This document shows, piece after piece, positions 41,121-47,848 of a stretch of DNA of 64,000 bases. The stretch is from assembly GCA_045638525.1 (NCBI GenBank), contig JAZUBQ010000008.1, positions 58,296 through 122,295 on the forward strand, given 5' to 3'. The stretch comes from SIG452 sp045638525. Its GTDB lineage: Bacteria; Bacillota; Clostridia; UMGS1840. The translations under genes and the position numbers were made by a program. The notes beneath the pieces were generated by a model, which was not told the origin of the DNA, made no database searches, and worked only from the letters and a program-made list of their open reading frames with translations. Within the stretch, counting starts at the first letter, position 1; every line of letters starts with the position of its first letter.

Positions 41121-41498
41121 ATGAGCGAAAAAATTACTAAATTAATCGAAGAAGTTAAAGAATTAACCGTGCTGGAACTGGCTGATTTAGTTTCCGCATT
41201 AGAAGAAGAATTTGGCGTAAGCGCTGCTGCAGGTGCTGTAGTAGTTGCTGCTGGTGCTGCTGCAGGCGGCGCTGCTGCTGAAGAAAAAACCGAATTTGAC
41301 GTTGTTATGACCTCTTTCGGCGACAAAAAATTAGACGTTATCAAAGTTGTTAGAGAAATCACCGGCTTAGGCTTAAAAGAAGCTAAAGAAATGGTAGAAG
41401 GCGTTCCCTCTAAAATTAAAGAAGGTGCTTCCAAAGAAGCTGCTGAAGAAATCAAAGCTAAACTGGAAGGCGCTGGCGCAGCTGTAGAACTGAAGTAA
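41121..41498 (+). CDS. rplL: 50S ribosomal protein L7/L12
   Basis: The 125-residue stalk protein that recruits translation GTPases. It has the N-terminal dimerisation helices (KITKLIEEVKELTVLELADL), the Ala-rich hinge (AAGAAAGGAAAEEK) and the C-terminal domain with VREITGLGLKEAKEMVEGVP. GGAGG precedes the ATG. Unlike Bacillus, rpoB does not follow. Confidence 0.98.
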   Translation: MSEKITKLIEEVKELTVLELADLVSALEEEFGVSAAAGAVVVAAGAAAGGAAAEEKTEFDVVMTSFGDKKLDVIKVVREITGLGLKEAKEMVEGVPSKIKEGASKEAAEEIKAKLEGAGAAVELK

Positions 41499-41520
41499 TT
41501 CAAGTTTTATAAGTAACATT

Positions 41521-41567
41521 GTGGGGCTATTGCATACATTTGTTATGCGGTGGCCTCATTTTTTATT
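41521..41567 (+). terminator. Intrinsic terminator after rplL
   Basis: GGGGCTATTGCATA pairs with TATGCGGTGGCCTC through several G-T wobbles, followed by ATTTTTTA. Confidence 0.75.
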
Positions 41568-41570
41568 GCT

Positions 41571-41676
41571 TGAAAAATGAGTTAAAACGAATGAAACTCA
41601 CCGCTCGCCGTACATAACGTACGGCTTCGGGAACTTCCCTTCGGGTTCGTTTTTTCCGTTTTACTCTCATTTTTCT
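41571..41676. repeat. Imperfect inverted-repeat element (MITE-like)
   Basis: Left arm AAAAATGAGTTAAAACGAA and right arm TTCG..CCGTTTTACTCTCATTTTT enclose a tight hairpin CCGTACATAACGTACGG. The right-arm end CTCATTTTTCTG recurs at 41791, where a short A/T-rich segment without other features begins. Confidence 0.55.
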
Positions 41677-41824
41677 GCACAATTGTCTATGGTGAATGGT
41701 TTTTGGTTTTCAAAATTCTCTCTTTTCGTACACTCGGTACAGCCGATGGATTCGTCAAGGCGTTGTTTGATTCAATTTCCGAATTCTATTCTCATTTTTC
41801 TGTACAAATATTTAAGGTAATGAG

Positions 41825-41921
41825 CTGTAGGGGAGGTGTTCCATCGCCTCCCGTTGTTTTTAAGCATCAAACGGATGAGAGAAATCAATAAACGGGCAGA
41901 TGTGGGCATCTGCCCCTACAG
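41825..41921. repeat. Short inverted-repeat element with CTGTAGGGG ends
   Basis: Ends CTGTAGGGG and CCCCTACAG are perfect inverted repeats. Inside, GGGAGGTGTTCCATCGCCTCCC and GGGCAGATGTGGGCATCTGCCC are hairpins. This resembles small non-autonomous elements common in Firmicutes. Confidence 0.65.
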
Positions 41922-41974
41922 GATTGTTTTAGTGTCGTTGTAGGCTTTGATACACAAACATTTCTCTTGAAATA

Positions 41975-42008
41975 CAAAAAGAAACGGCGCCAATATGGTG
42001 CCGTTTCT
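41975..42008 (-). terminator. Intrinsic terminator hairpin (minus strand)
   Basis: AGAAACGGC(G)CC pairs with GG(T)GCCGTTTCT; on the minus strand it ends in TTTTTG. It is a backup terminator downstream of the orphan RNA and insulates rplL. Confidence 0.7.
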
Positions 42009-42055
42009 CTTAGATGTTGTTTGGCGACTAAGGAGCTGTGTCGGAAGCTGATGCA

Positions 42056-42223
42056 ATAAAAAAGTGCACAGCCGAAGCCATGCACGAAAAATGCAACGCT
42101 TCCGATTTGTCGCCAAACAAAAGTAAACTACATCCCAATAGTATGCGTTTAAGAAGCATCTGCATTTTTACCGAAATAAAAATACACATACTGATGGGAA
42201 ATTACTATTTACTTTTGTTTGGC
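42056..42223 (-). ncRNA. Orphan structured RNA 1, 6S-like (paralogue at 50652)
   Basis: A free-standing transcription unit of about 168 bases. Its predicted start is the first base of a perfect 16-bp closing helix (GCCAAACAAAAGTAAA with TTTACTTTTGTTTGGC). Next comes an asymmetric bubble (9 and 6 bases), a second helix (CCCA..AGTATG with CATACT..TGGG) and an A/T-rich apex. After the closing helix, GACAAATCGGAAGCG leads to a terminator hairpin (GTGCATGGC TTCG GCTGTGCAC, T6). This is the layout of 6S RNA, the RNA polymerase regulator that imitates an open promoter. The family could instead be another clostridial RNA class. Confidence 0.65.
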
Positions 42224-42229
42224 AATTTC

Positions 42230-42258
42230 AGTATATCATTTGTATCAAGAATTGTCAA
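42230..42258 (-). promoter_or_regulatory. Sigma-A promoter for orphan RNA 1
   Basis: Minus-strand TTGACA, 17 bases, TATACT, placing transcription start at the first base of the closing helix. Confidence 0.8.
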
Positions 42259-42314
42259 GGGAAAATTGATAGCAAAAATTCTTTAAAAAACATTGCTTTT
42301 TTACAAGAAAACAC

Positions 42315-42343
42315 TTGACAAACCTGGACTTTTATAGTACAAT
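42315..42343 (+). promoter_or_regulatory. Sigma-A promoter for the ylxM-ffh operon
   Basis: TTGACA, 17 bases, TACAAT. Just downstream (42350-42371) TGTCAAGT and ACTTGACA form an inverted repeat in the leader, either a hairpin or an operator. Confidence 0.75.
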
Positions 42344-42394
42344 ACCGTATGTCAAGTGTTTTTACTTGACACTAAGATAGGGAGATAGGGTCTG

Positions 42395-42712
42395 ATGAAG
42401 GAAATCAAATATGGTGTTCTGCTTGATTTTTATGGTGATTTACTGACCGAAAAACAGCGCAGAGCGTTGGATTTATATTATAATGAAGACTACTCTCTGT
42501 TAGAAATCGGAGAACATTTGAATATATCCCGTCAAGGTGTGCATGAGTGCATCAAAAAAGGTGCCGAGCATCTGGAGGAATATGAGAAAAATCTTCATCT
42601 GTATGAAAAAGAACTTCAAAAAGAAGCTGTGAAAGATACGATTTTAGCTAAGCTTTCTGACTTAACTCAGGAAGAACTTGCAGAAATTCAGTCATTGTTA
42701 GAAACATTATAA
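42395..42712 (+). CDS. ylxM: YlxM/UPF0122 HTH protein of the SRP operon
   Basis: A 105-residue helix-turn-helix protein (sigma-region-4-like fold): LTEKQRRALDLYYNEDYSLLEIGEHLNISRQGVHECIKKG. YlxM/p13 proteins bind the signal recognition particle and stimulate its GTPase. It lies 16 bases before ffh, as usual. Confidence 0.95.
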   Translation: MKEIKYGVLLDFYGDLLTEKQRRALDLYYNEDYSLLEIGEHLNISRQGVHECIKKGAEHLEEYEKNLHLYEKELQKEAVKDTILAKLSDLTQEELAEIQSLLETL

Positions 42713-42728
42713 AGAAAGGGGACCGCTG

Positions 42729-44078
42729 ATGTTTGATTCATTAAAAGAAAAGCTTGACGGCGTTTTCAAATCGCTTCGCGGAAAAGGAAAACTGACCGAA
42801 GACGATGTAAAACTTGCAATGCGGCAAGTGCGGCTCTCTCTGTTGGAAGCAGATGTTAACTTCAAGGTAGTAAAAGACCTTGTTTCTAAAATTACCGAAC
42901 GTGCCGTTGGTACAGAAGTGTTGGAATCCTTAACTCCTGCACAGATGGTAATTAAAATTGTAAATGAAGAATTGATTGCCTTAATGGGCAGCGGCAATGA
43001 AAAAATTAAAATTGCTGACCGTCCGCCAACGGTAATCTTACTTGCCGGTTTGCAGGGGGCAGGGAAAACCACCACTGCTGCAAAATTGGCACTTCATTTG
43101 AGAAAACAGGGTAAAAAGCCTTTGCTGACCGCTTGTGACGTATATCGTCCTGCGGCGATTGATCAGTTGAAAACTTTGGGAGCAGGTCTTAATATTCCTG
43201 TCTTTACCATTGACGGTTCTCGTGATGCGGTGAAAATTGCAAAAGATTCTATTGATTTTGCAACCCGCAATTTGAATGATATTGTCATCATTGATACCGC
43301 AGGTCGACTGCACATTGATGATGAAATGATGGACGAAATCAAGCGCATTAACGAAACCGTTCATCCCACTGAAATTTTGTTGGTAATTGATGCTTTGTCC
43401 GGTCAGGATGCAGTAAATTCCGCAAAAGCCTTTGATGAAGCGCTCTCCATTGATGGTTTGATTTTAACCAAATTGGATGGGGACTCCCGTGGCGGTGCGG
43501 CGTTGTCTGTCAGAGCTGTAGTAGGAAAACCCGTAAAATTTGCGGCAGTTGGTGAAAAGCCTTCTGATTTGGAACCTTTCTATCCCGAACGTATGGTTTC
43601 CCGTATTCTTGGGATGGGGGATGTGCTTTCCTTAATTGAAAGAGTCAGCCAGGAAGTTGATGAAAAGAAAGCACTGGAACTGGAAGCAAAGCTGAAAGAA
43701 AACAAAGGAATGGACTTTAGTGACTATCTGATGCAGATTCAGCAGATTCAGAAAATGGGGTCCATCAAAGACTTGCTTGGATTTTTGCCCGGCATTGATA
43801 AAAAAGCGTTAGACAGCGCGAACATTGATGAAAGAAAGTTTGTAAGATCGCAGGCAATCATTCAGTCAATGACCGAAGAAGAACGGCAAAATCCCAAAAT
43901 TATGTCCTTCTCACGTAAAAAAAGAATTACCGCCGGCAGCGGTACCACCATTCAGGACATCAATGCTCTCATAAAAGAGTTGGAAATGATGAACAAAATG
44001 ATGAAGGAATTTAAAAACAACAAAAAATTTGCCCGTAAAATGAAGGGCATGATGAGTAACATGGGAATGAAAGAGTAA
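42729..44078 (+). CDS. ffh: Signal recognition particle protein Ffh
   Basis: A 449-residue SRP54 GTPase that binds signal sequences and 4.5S/6S-type scRNA to target ribosomes to the membrane. It has the N domain, then the G domain with GLQGAGKTTTAAKLA (near 109), DTAGRLHIDD (near 190) and TKLDGDSRGGAAL. The methionine-rich M domain (about 320-445) ends MKGMMSNMGM. Length is normal. Confidence 0.98.
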   Translation: MFDSLKEKLDGVFKSLRGKGKLTEDDVKLAMRQVRLSLLEADVNFKVVKDLVSKITERAVGTEVLESLTPAQMVIKIVNEELIALMGSGNEKIKIADRPPTVILLAGLQGAGKTTTAAKLALHLRKQGKKPLLTACDVYRPAAIDQLKTLGAGLNIPVFTIDGSRDAVKIAKDSIDFATRNLNDIVIIDTAGRLHIDDEMMDEIKRINETVHPTEILLVIDALSGQDAVNSAKAFDEALSIDGLILTKLDGDSRGGAALSVRAVVGKPVKFAAVGEKPSDLEPFYPERMVSRILGMGDVLSLIERVSQEVDEKKALELEAKLKENKGMDFSDYLMQIQQIQKMGSIKDLLGFLPGIDKKALDSANIDERKFVRSQAIIQSMTEEERQNPKIMSFSRKKRITAGSGTTIQDINALIKELEMMNKMMKEFKNNKKFARKMKGMMSNMGMKE

Positions 44079-44174
44079 ACAAATATATTTTTCAAATATT
44101 TCCCAAAATAAAAAAGTTTAAAAAAATATTTTATATAGAAAGATGCCCGAAATCGGGCGAAAGAGGAGAAAAAA

Positions 44175-44420
44175 ATGGCAGTAAAAATCAGATTAAAAAG
44201 ACTTGGCGCAAAAAGAGCACCCTTCTACAGAGTAGTAGTTGCAGATTCCAGATACCCCAGAGATGGTAGATTCATCGAAGAAATCGGTACCTACAATCCT
44301 ATGACTAACCCCAACACCATCGATATCGATGCAGATTTAGCTAAAAAATGGTTAGCAAACGGCGCACAGCCTACCGATACCGTTAAAGTATTACTGAAAA
44401 AAATCGACGTAATTAAGTAA
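44175..44420 (+). CDS. rpsP: 30S ribosomal protein S16
   Basis: An 81-residue protein, MAVKIRLKRLGAKRAPFYRV at the start with DSRYPRDGRFIEEIGTYNP, the family signature. A small GCCCGA/TCGGGC hairpin (44145-44158) lies just before the AGAGGAG site. Confidence 0.98.
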   Translation: MAVKIRLKRLGAKRAPFYRVVVADSRYPRDGRFIEEIGTYNPMTNPNTIDIDADLAKKWLANGAQPTDTVKVLLKKIDVIK

Positions 44421-44448
44421 GAACGGTTATCAGAAAGGATATCATCCA

Positions 44449-44676
44449 ATGAAAGATTTATTAACCTTTCTTGTAAAATCTATCGTGGAAAACGAAGATG
44501 CAGTTGTGATTGAAGAAACCGAAGGAGAAAACGCATTTATCTATAAAATCAGCGTTGCTCCCGAAGATATGGGACGAGTTATCGGTAAACAGGGCAGAAT
44601 TGCTCAGTCTATCAGAAGCATTGCAAAAGCAGCAACTCCCAGAGATCGCAAAAAAACCATCGTGGATATTGTGTAA
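44449..44676 (+). CDS. khpA: KH-domain RNA-binding protein KhpA
   Basis: A single KH domain of 75 residues with the RNA-binding loop IGKQGRIAQSIRSIAKA. KhpA pairs with KhpB/Jag and affects cell elongation and division in streptococci. It sits between rpsP and rimM as in other Firmicutes. A weak hairpin (GGCAAGT/ACTTGCC, 44692-44727) follows it. Confidence 0.93.
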   Translation: MKDLLTFLVKSIVENEDAVVIEETEGENAFIYKISVAPEDMGRVIGKQGRIAQSIRSIAKAATPRDRKKTIVDIV

Positions 44677-44750
44677 GTTTAAAAATGTAAGGTGGCAAGT
44701 GTTCCCCAGAGGGATACTTGCCATTTTCCAAACAGATAAGAGGTGAGCAA

Positions 44751-45245
44751 ATGGGCACTTTGATGGAGCTTGGATATGTGAATAATGTAAGAGGATTGCG
44801 TGGAGAAATCAAGGTAATCCATTATTGCGACTATAAAGAATTTTTTGAAGAGCTGGACTCGGTAACCATTAAAAATACCGAATATAAAATCCAAGGTATC
44901 AAATACTATAAAGACCAGGTGGTGTTGAAACTTGAGGGGGTTGACACCGTTGAAGCGGCAGAAAGTTTGAAAAATCAGACAGTTTATGCCGAAAAAGAAG
45001 ATTTACCGCCCCTTCCCGAAGGTGTGTTTTACATTGCAGATTTAATCGGCGTGAAGGCATATCTGGAGGACGGCACCTATGTGGGAGAAGTGAAAGACGT
45101 GATTCAGAACGGTCCCACAGATATTTTAGAATTAAAAGGGGAAGACGGAACACAAATTTTAATTCCCAGAGTGAAAGAATTTGTTCCCTATATTTCCGTC
45201 ACCGAAAAGAAAATGACAATTACGCCCATTGAAGGGCTGTTATAG
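44751..45245 (+). CDS. rimM: 16S rRNA processing protein RimM
   Basis: A 164-residue 30S maturation factor that binds S19. The N-terminal barrel has LGYVNNVRGLRGEIKVIHY, and the PRC domain has FYIADLIGVKAYLEDGTYVG and ILIPRVKEFVPYI. The start after AGAGGTG was chosen over an upstream in-frame one that lacks a site. Confidence 0.95.
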   Translation: MGTLMELGYVNNVRGLRGEIKVIHYCDYKEFFEELDSVTIKNTEYKIQGIKYYKDQVVLKLEGVDTVEAAESLKNQTVYAEKEDLPPLPEGVFYIADLIGVKAYLEDGTYVGEVKDVIQNGPTDILELKGEDGTQILIPRVKEFVPYISVTEKKMTITPIEGLL

Positions 45246-45261
45246 AGGGTTGGGTATTCAG

Positions 45262-46059
45262 ATGAAATTGAGTATTTTAACCATTTTTCCCGAAATGATT
45301 GAGAACTTTTTGGGAGAAAGTATTATCAAACGTGCAAGAGACAAAGGGATTATCGAAGTTTCTGCAATCAACATCCGGGATTTTTCTGAGGACAAGCATA
45401 ACCGTGTGGATGATTATCCTTTTGGCGGCGATTTGGGAATGTTGTTTAAGCACGAACCCATCATCCGGGCGTTTGACAGTCTCACAAAGGATGGCGAAGA
45501 AAAGCCGTTTTGCATTATGATGTCACCCAAAGGGGTTCCCTTTACACAAACAGTTGCCAATGAGTTGGCAAAAAAAGATAATATCTGCATCATTTGCGGT
45601 CATTATGAAGGCATTGATGAGAGAGTGAATGAAACCATTTGTGATTTGGAATTATCGTTGGGAGACTTTGTATTAACCGGTGGTGAACTGGCGGCGGCAG
45701 TGATGTCGGATGCCATTTTAAGACTGGTGCCGGGAGTTCTGGCGGAAAGCGATTCGTCCTTACAGGAAACCCATCAGGGGGAACTGTTGGAATATCCTCA
45801 GTATACCCGTCCTGCCGAAACCAAATATGGAAAAGTTCCTGATGTTTTATTGTCGGGTCACCATAAAAATATCAATACCTATCGCAGAGAGCAAAGCCTG
45901 ATGGCAACACTTGCCAAACGGGAAGACCTGTTTTTACAAACCGAATTTACCAAAGAAGATATTACCTATTTAACACATATAAAAACTATCTTGGAAGAAG
46001 GGATCAAACAGTATGATAACAACCAAACAGAGAGCAAACTTAAGAAGTCTGGCAAATGA
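45262..46059 (+). CDS. trmD: tRNA (guanine37-N1) methyltransferase TrmD
   Basis: A SPOUT methyltransferase that makes m1G37 and prevents frameshifts. It has 265 residues with MKLSILTIFPEM at the start. The trefoil-knot SAM site is LSLGDFVLTGGELAAAVM (near 130-147) and the linker is LAESDSSLQETHQGELLEYP. Its last 47 bases overlap yhbY in another frame, and the tail NNQTESKLKKSGK is set by that overlap. rplS, its usual neighbour, is absent. Confidence 0.97.
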   Translation: MKLSILTIFPEMIENFLGESIIKRARDKGIIEVSAINIRDFSEDKHNRVDDYPFGGDLGMLFKHEPIIRAFDSLTKDGEEKPFCIMMSPKGVPFTQTVANELAKKDNICIICGHYEGIDERVNETICDLELSLGDFVLTGGELAAAVMSDAILRLVPGVLAESDSSLQETHQGELLEYPQYTRPAETKYGKVPDVLLSGHHKNINTYRREQSLMATLAKREDLFLQTEFTKEDITYLTHIKTILEEGIKQYDNNQTESKLKKSGK

Positions 46060-46309
46060 TTTGCCCGCCCTTTATCAGATTGGAAAAAACGGAATTTCCG
46101 ATGAGTTTCTGGCACAAATGGAAGAAGCTTTGGAAGCCAATGAACTCATTAAAATTACAGTATTGAAAAATTCTTTTTATACCGCAAAAGAAGCGATGGT
46201 GGAACTTTGCGAATCTTTAGGTTGCGAAGCAGTTTCTGCCGTTGGTTCCAAAGTGGTGATTTATCGCCGTTCCTCCAATCCGAAAAATGTGAAAATTGAA
46301 TTGAAATAG
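46013..46309 (+). CDS. yhbY: CRS1-YhbY RNA-binding protein YhbY
   Basis: A 98-residue ribosome-assembly protein with the CRM fold: MITTKQRANLRSLANDLPAL at the start, the loop QIGKNGISDEF and the end VSAVGSKVVIYRRS. It starts inside trmD, a 47-base overlap. The start is supported because MLTSKQRAYLR-type N termini are family-typical. Confidence 0.93.
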   Translation: MITTKQRANLRSLANDLPALYQIGKNGISDEFLAQMEEALEANELIKITVLKNSFYTAKEAMVELCESLGCEAVSAVGSKVVIYRRSSNPKNVKIELK

Positions 46310-46321
46310 GCGAGTGATACT

Positions 46322-47485
46322 ATGAAAATTGGGGTATTTGGCGGTACCTTTGACCCGGTGCATCAGGGACATGTTGAACTTTGTAAAACCGCTCTTTCAA
46401 AACTGTCTTTGGATATGGTTTATGTGATGCCAAACGGAAATCCGCCCCATAAAGACGGAAAAACCGATGCATCCCATCGTCTGGAAATGGTGAAAATAGC
46501 ATTTCAAAACATTTCCGGTGTTGTGGTTTCTGATTATGAAATCAAAAAAGAAACCCATTCTTACACCTACGAAACCCTTTCGGATTTTAAAAAAGAACAT
46601 CCTGACGATGAAATTTATTTTTTGATGGGGATGGATAATTTAACCTATTTCCCAAACTGGCGTCATCCTGAAGTGATATGCAAACTTGCCAATCTTGTGT
46701 TTTTTGGCCGGCTTGGCTACGAACAGACCGACGAAGGAGTAAAACAGATTGCAAAGCAATTCGGTGTGGAGCCGATTCTGATTCCTTTCGATTGGGATAT
46801 TTCCTCCACCGAAATCCGGGAGGAAATCGGGCAGGGCACTTATTTGTTTCATAAACTTCCCTTTTTGGTGTATCAGTATATCATACGAAATGGATTATAC
46901 GGATGCAAAGCAGTCAAAGAATTTGATTCCTATCAGCAGGATTTACAAAACTATATTGAAGAAAAACGGTTTTTACACAGTATCGGCGTTGCGGTAACGG
47001 CATACCGTATGGCAATCCGTTACGACGAAGATCCGTGTCAGGCATATTTTGCGGGTTTACTTCACGATATTGCAAAGCGGATGCCCATAGATAAGCAGTT
47101 GGAGCTTTGTAAAAAGATTGAACTTCATCCCGATGAAGTTGCCTATCCAAAAATGCTTCACGCACCTGCCGGAGCCGGTTTTGTGAAAAAGAACTATAAT
47201 ATAAAAGACAAAAAACTTTTATCTGCCATTCGTTATCATACGATGGGGCATAAGGATATGACCACTTTTGATAAGCTGATCTATATGGCAGACTATATTG
47301 AGCCTTGTCGGAATTTTGACGGAGTGGAAGCCTTACGGGAATCTACATTCCGGAATTTAGACGAAGCTATTATCAAAGGAATTGATACCACCATTTTATC
47401 ACTGGTGGAAGAACATTTGAAAATATCTCCCGTACTTTTGGACGTAAGAAACGGACTTTTGGAACGAGAGCAGAAAGGATGCTGA
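46322..47485 (+). CDS. nadD: Fused nicotinate-nucleotide adenylyltransferase and YqeK-type HD hydrolase
   Basis: Two enzymes in one 387-residue chain. Residues 1-195 are NadD (GVFGGTFDPVHQGHVELC, then MGMDNLTYFPNWRHPE and SSTEIREEIGQG), which makes deamido-NAD. Residues 205-387 are a YqeK HD hydrolase (HSIGVAVTAYRMA, GLLHDIAKRMP, HAPAGAGFV, YHTMGHKDMTTFDKLIYMAD). Known YqeK enzymes cleave Ap4A symmetrically. In Bacillus these are adjacent separate genes, yqeJ and yqeK, so the fusion is natural. It sits before rsfS. Confidence 0.95.
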   Translation: MKIGVFGGTFDPVHQGHVELCKTALSKLSLDMVYVMPNGNPPHKDGKTDASHRLEMVKIAFQNISGVVVSDYEIKKETHSYTYETLSDFKKEHPDDEIYFLMGMDNLTYFPNWRHPEVICKLANLVFFGRLGYEQTDEGVKQIAKQFGVEPILIPFDWDISSTEIREEIGQGTYLFHKLPFLVYQYIIRNGLYGCKAVKEFDSYQQDLQNYIEEKRFLHSIGVAVTAYRMAIRYDEDPCQAYFAGLLHDIAKRMPIDKQLELCKKIELHPDEVAYPKMLHAPAGAGFVKKNYNIKDKKLLSAIRYHTMGHKDMTTFDKLIYMADYIEPCRNFDGVEALRESTFRNLDEAIIKGIDTTILSLVEEHLKISPVLLDVRNGLLEREQKGC

Positions 47486-47487
47486 TT

Positions 47488-47844
47488 ATGGAAGCATTAG
47501 AAAAAGCAATTCACTTAGCGAAAATTTTAGACGATAAAAAAGCAGAGGAAGTTACCGTATTAAAAGTAGCGGAAACATCTTCTGTTTGGGAGTATTTTGT
47601 TATCGCATCAGGTACTTCCAATACCCACATCAAGGCATTGGCAGGCGAAGTGGAAGATAAAATGAAAGACATTGAAGCTCCCCTTCACATCGAAGGTTAT
47701 GTGTCTGCAGAGTGGGTGCTGATGGATTATAATGATGTAAACGTAAACATTTTCCAAAAGGATTCCAGAATGTTCTACAGCTTAGAACGTTTGTGGCAGG
47801 ATGCCGAACAGATTGACTGGGAATCCAAACAAGAGGAGGCGTAA
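47488..47844 (+). CDS. rsfS: Ribosomal silencing factor RsfS
   Basis: A 118-residue protein that binds L14 and blocks subunit joining in slow growth. LDDKKAEEVTVLKV, the conserved YFVIASGTSNTHIKALA and the end YDLERLW-type motif (FYSLERLWQDAEQI) are present. The ATG three codons after the upstream gene's stop region was chosen for its GAAAGG spacing. Confidence 0.95.
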   Translation: MEALEKAIHLAKILDDKKAEEVTVLKVAETSSVWEYFVIASGTSNTHIKALAGEVEDKMKDIEAPLHIEGYVSAEWVLMDYNDVNVNIFQKDSRMFYSLERLWQDAEQIDWESKQEEA

Positions 47845-47848
47845 AGCG

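Noticed and set aside
42056..42223. Riboswitch leader
   Set aside because: The RNA points away from ylxM, ends at its own terminator and no gene follows on its strand.
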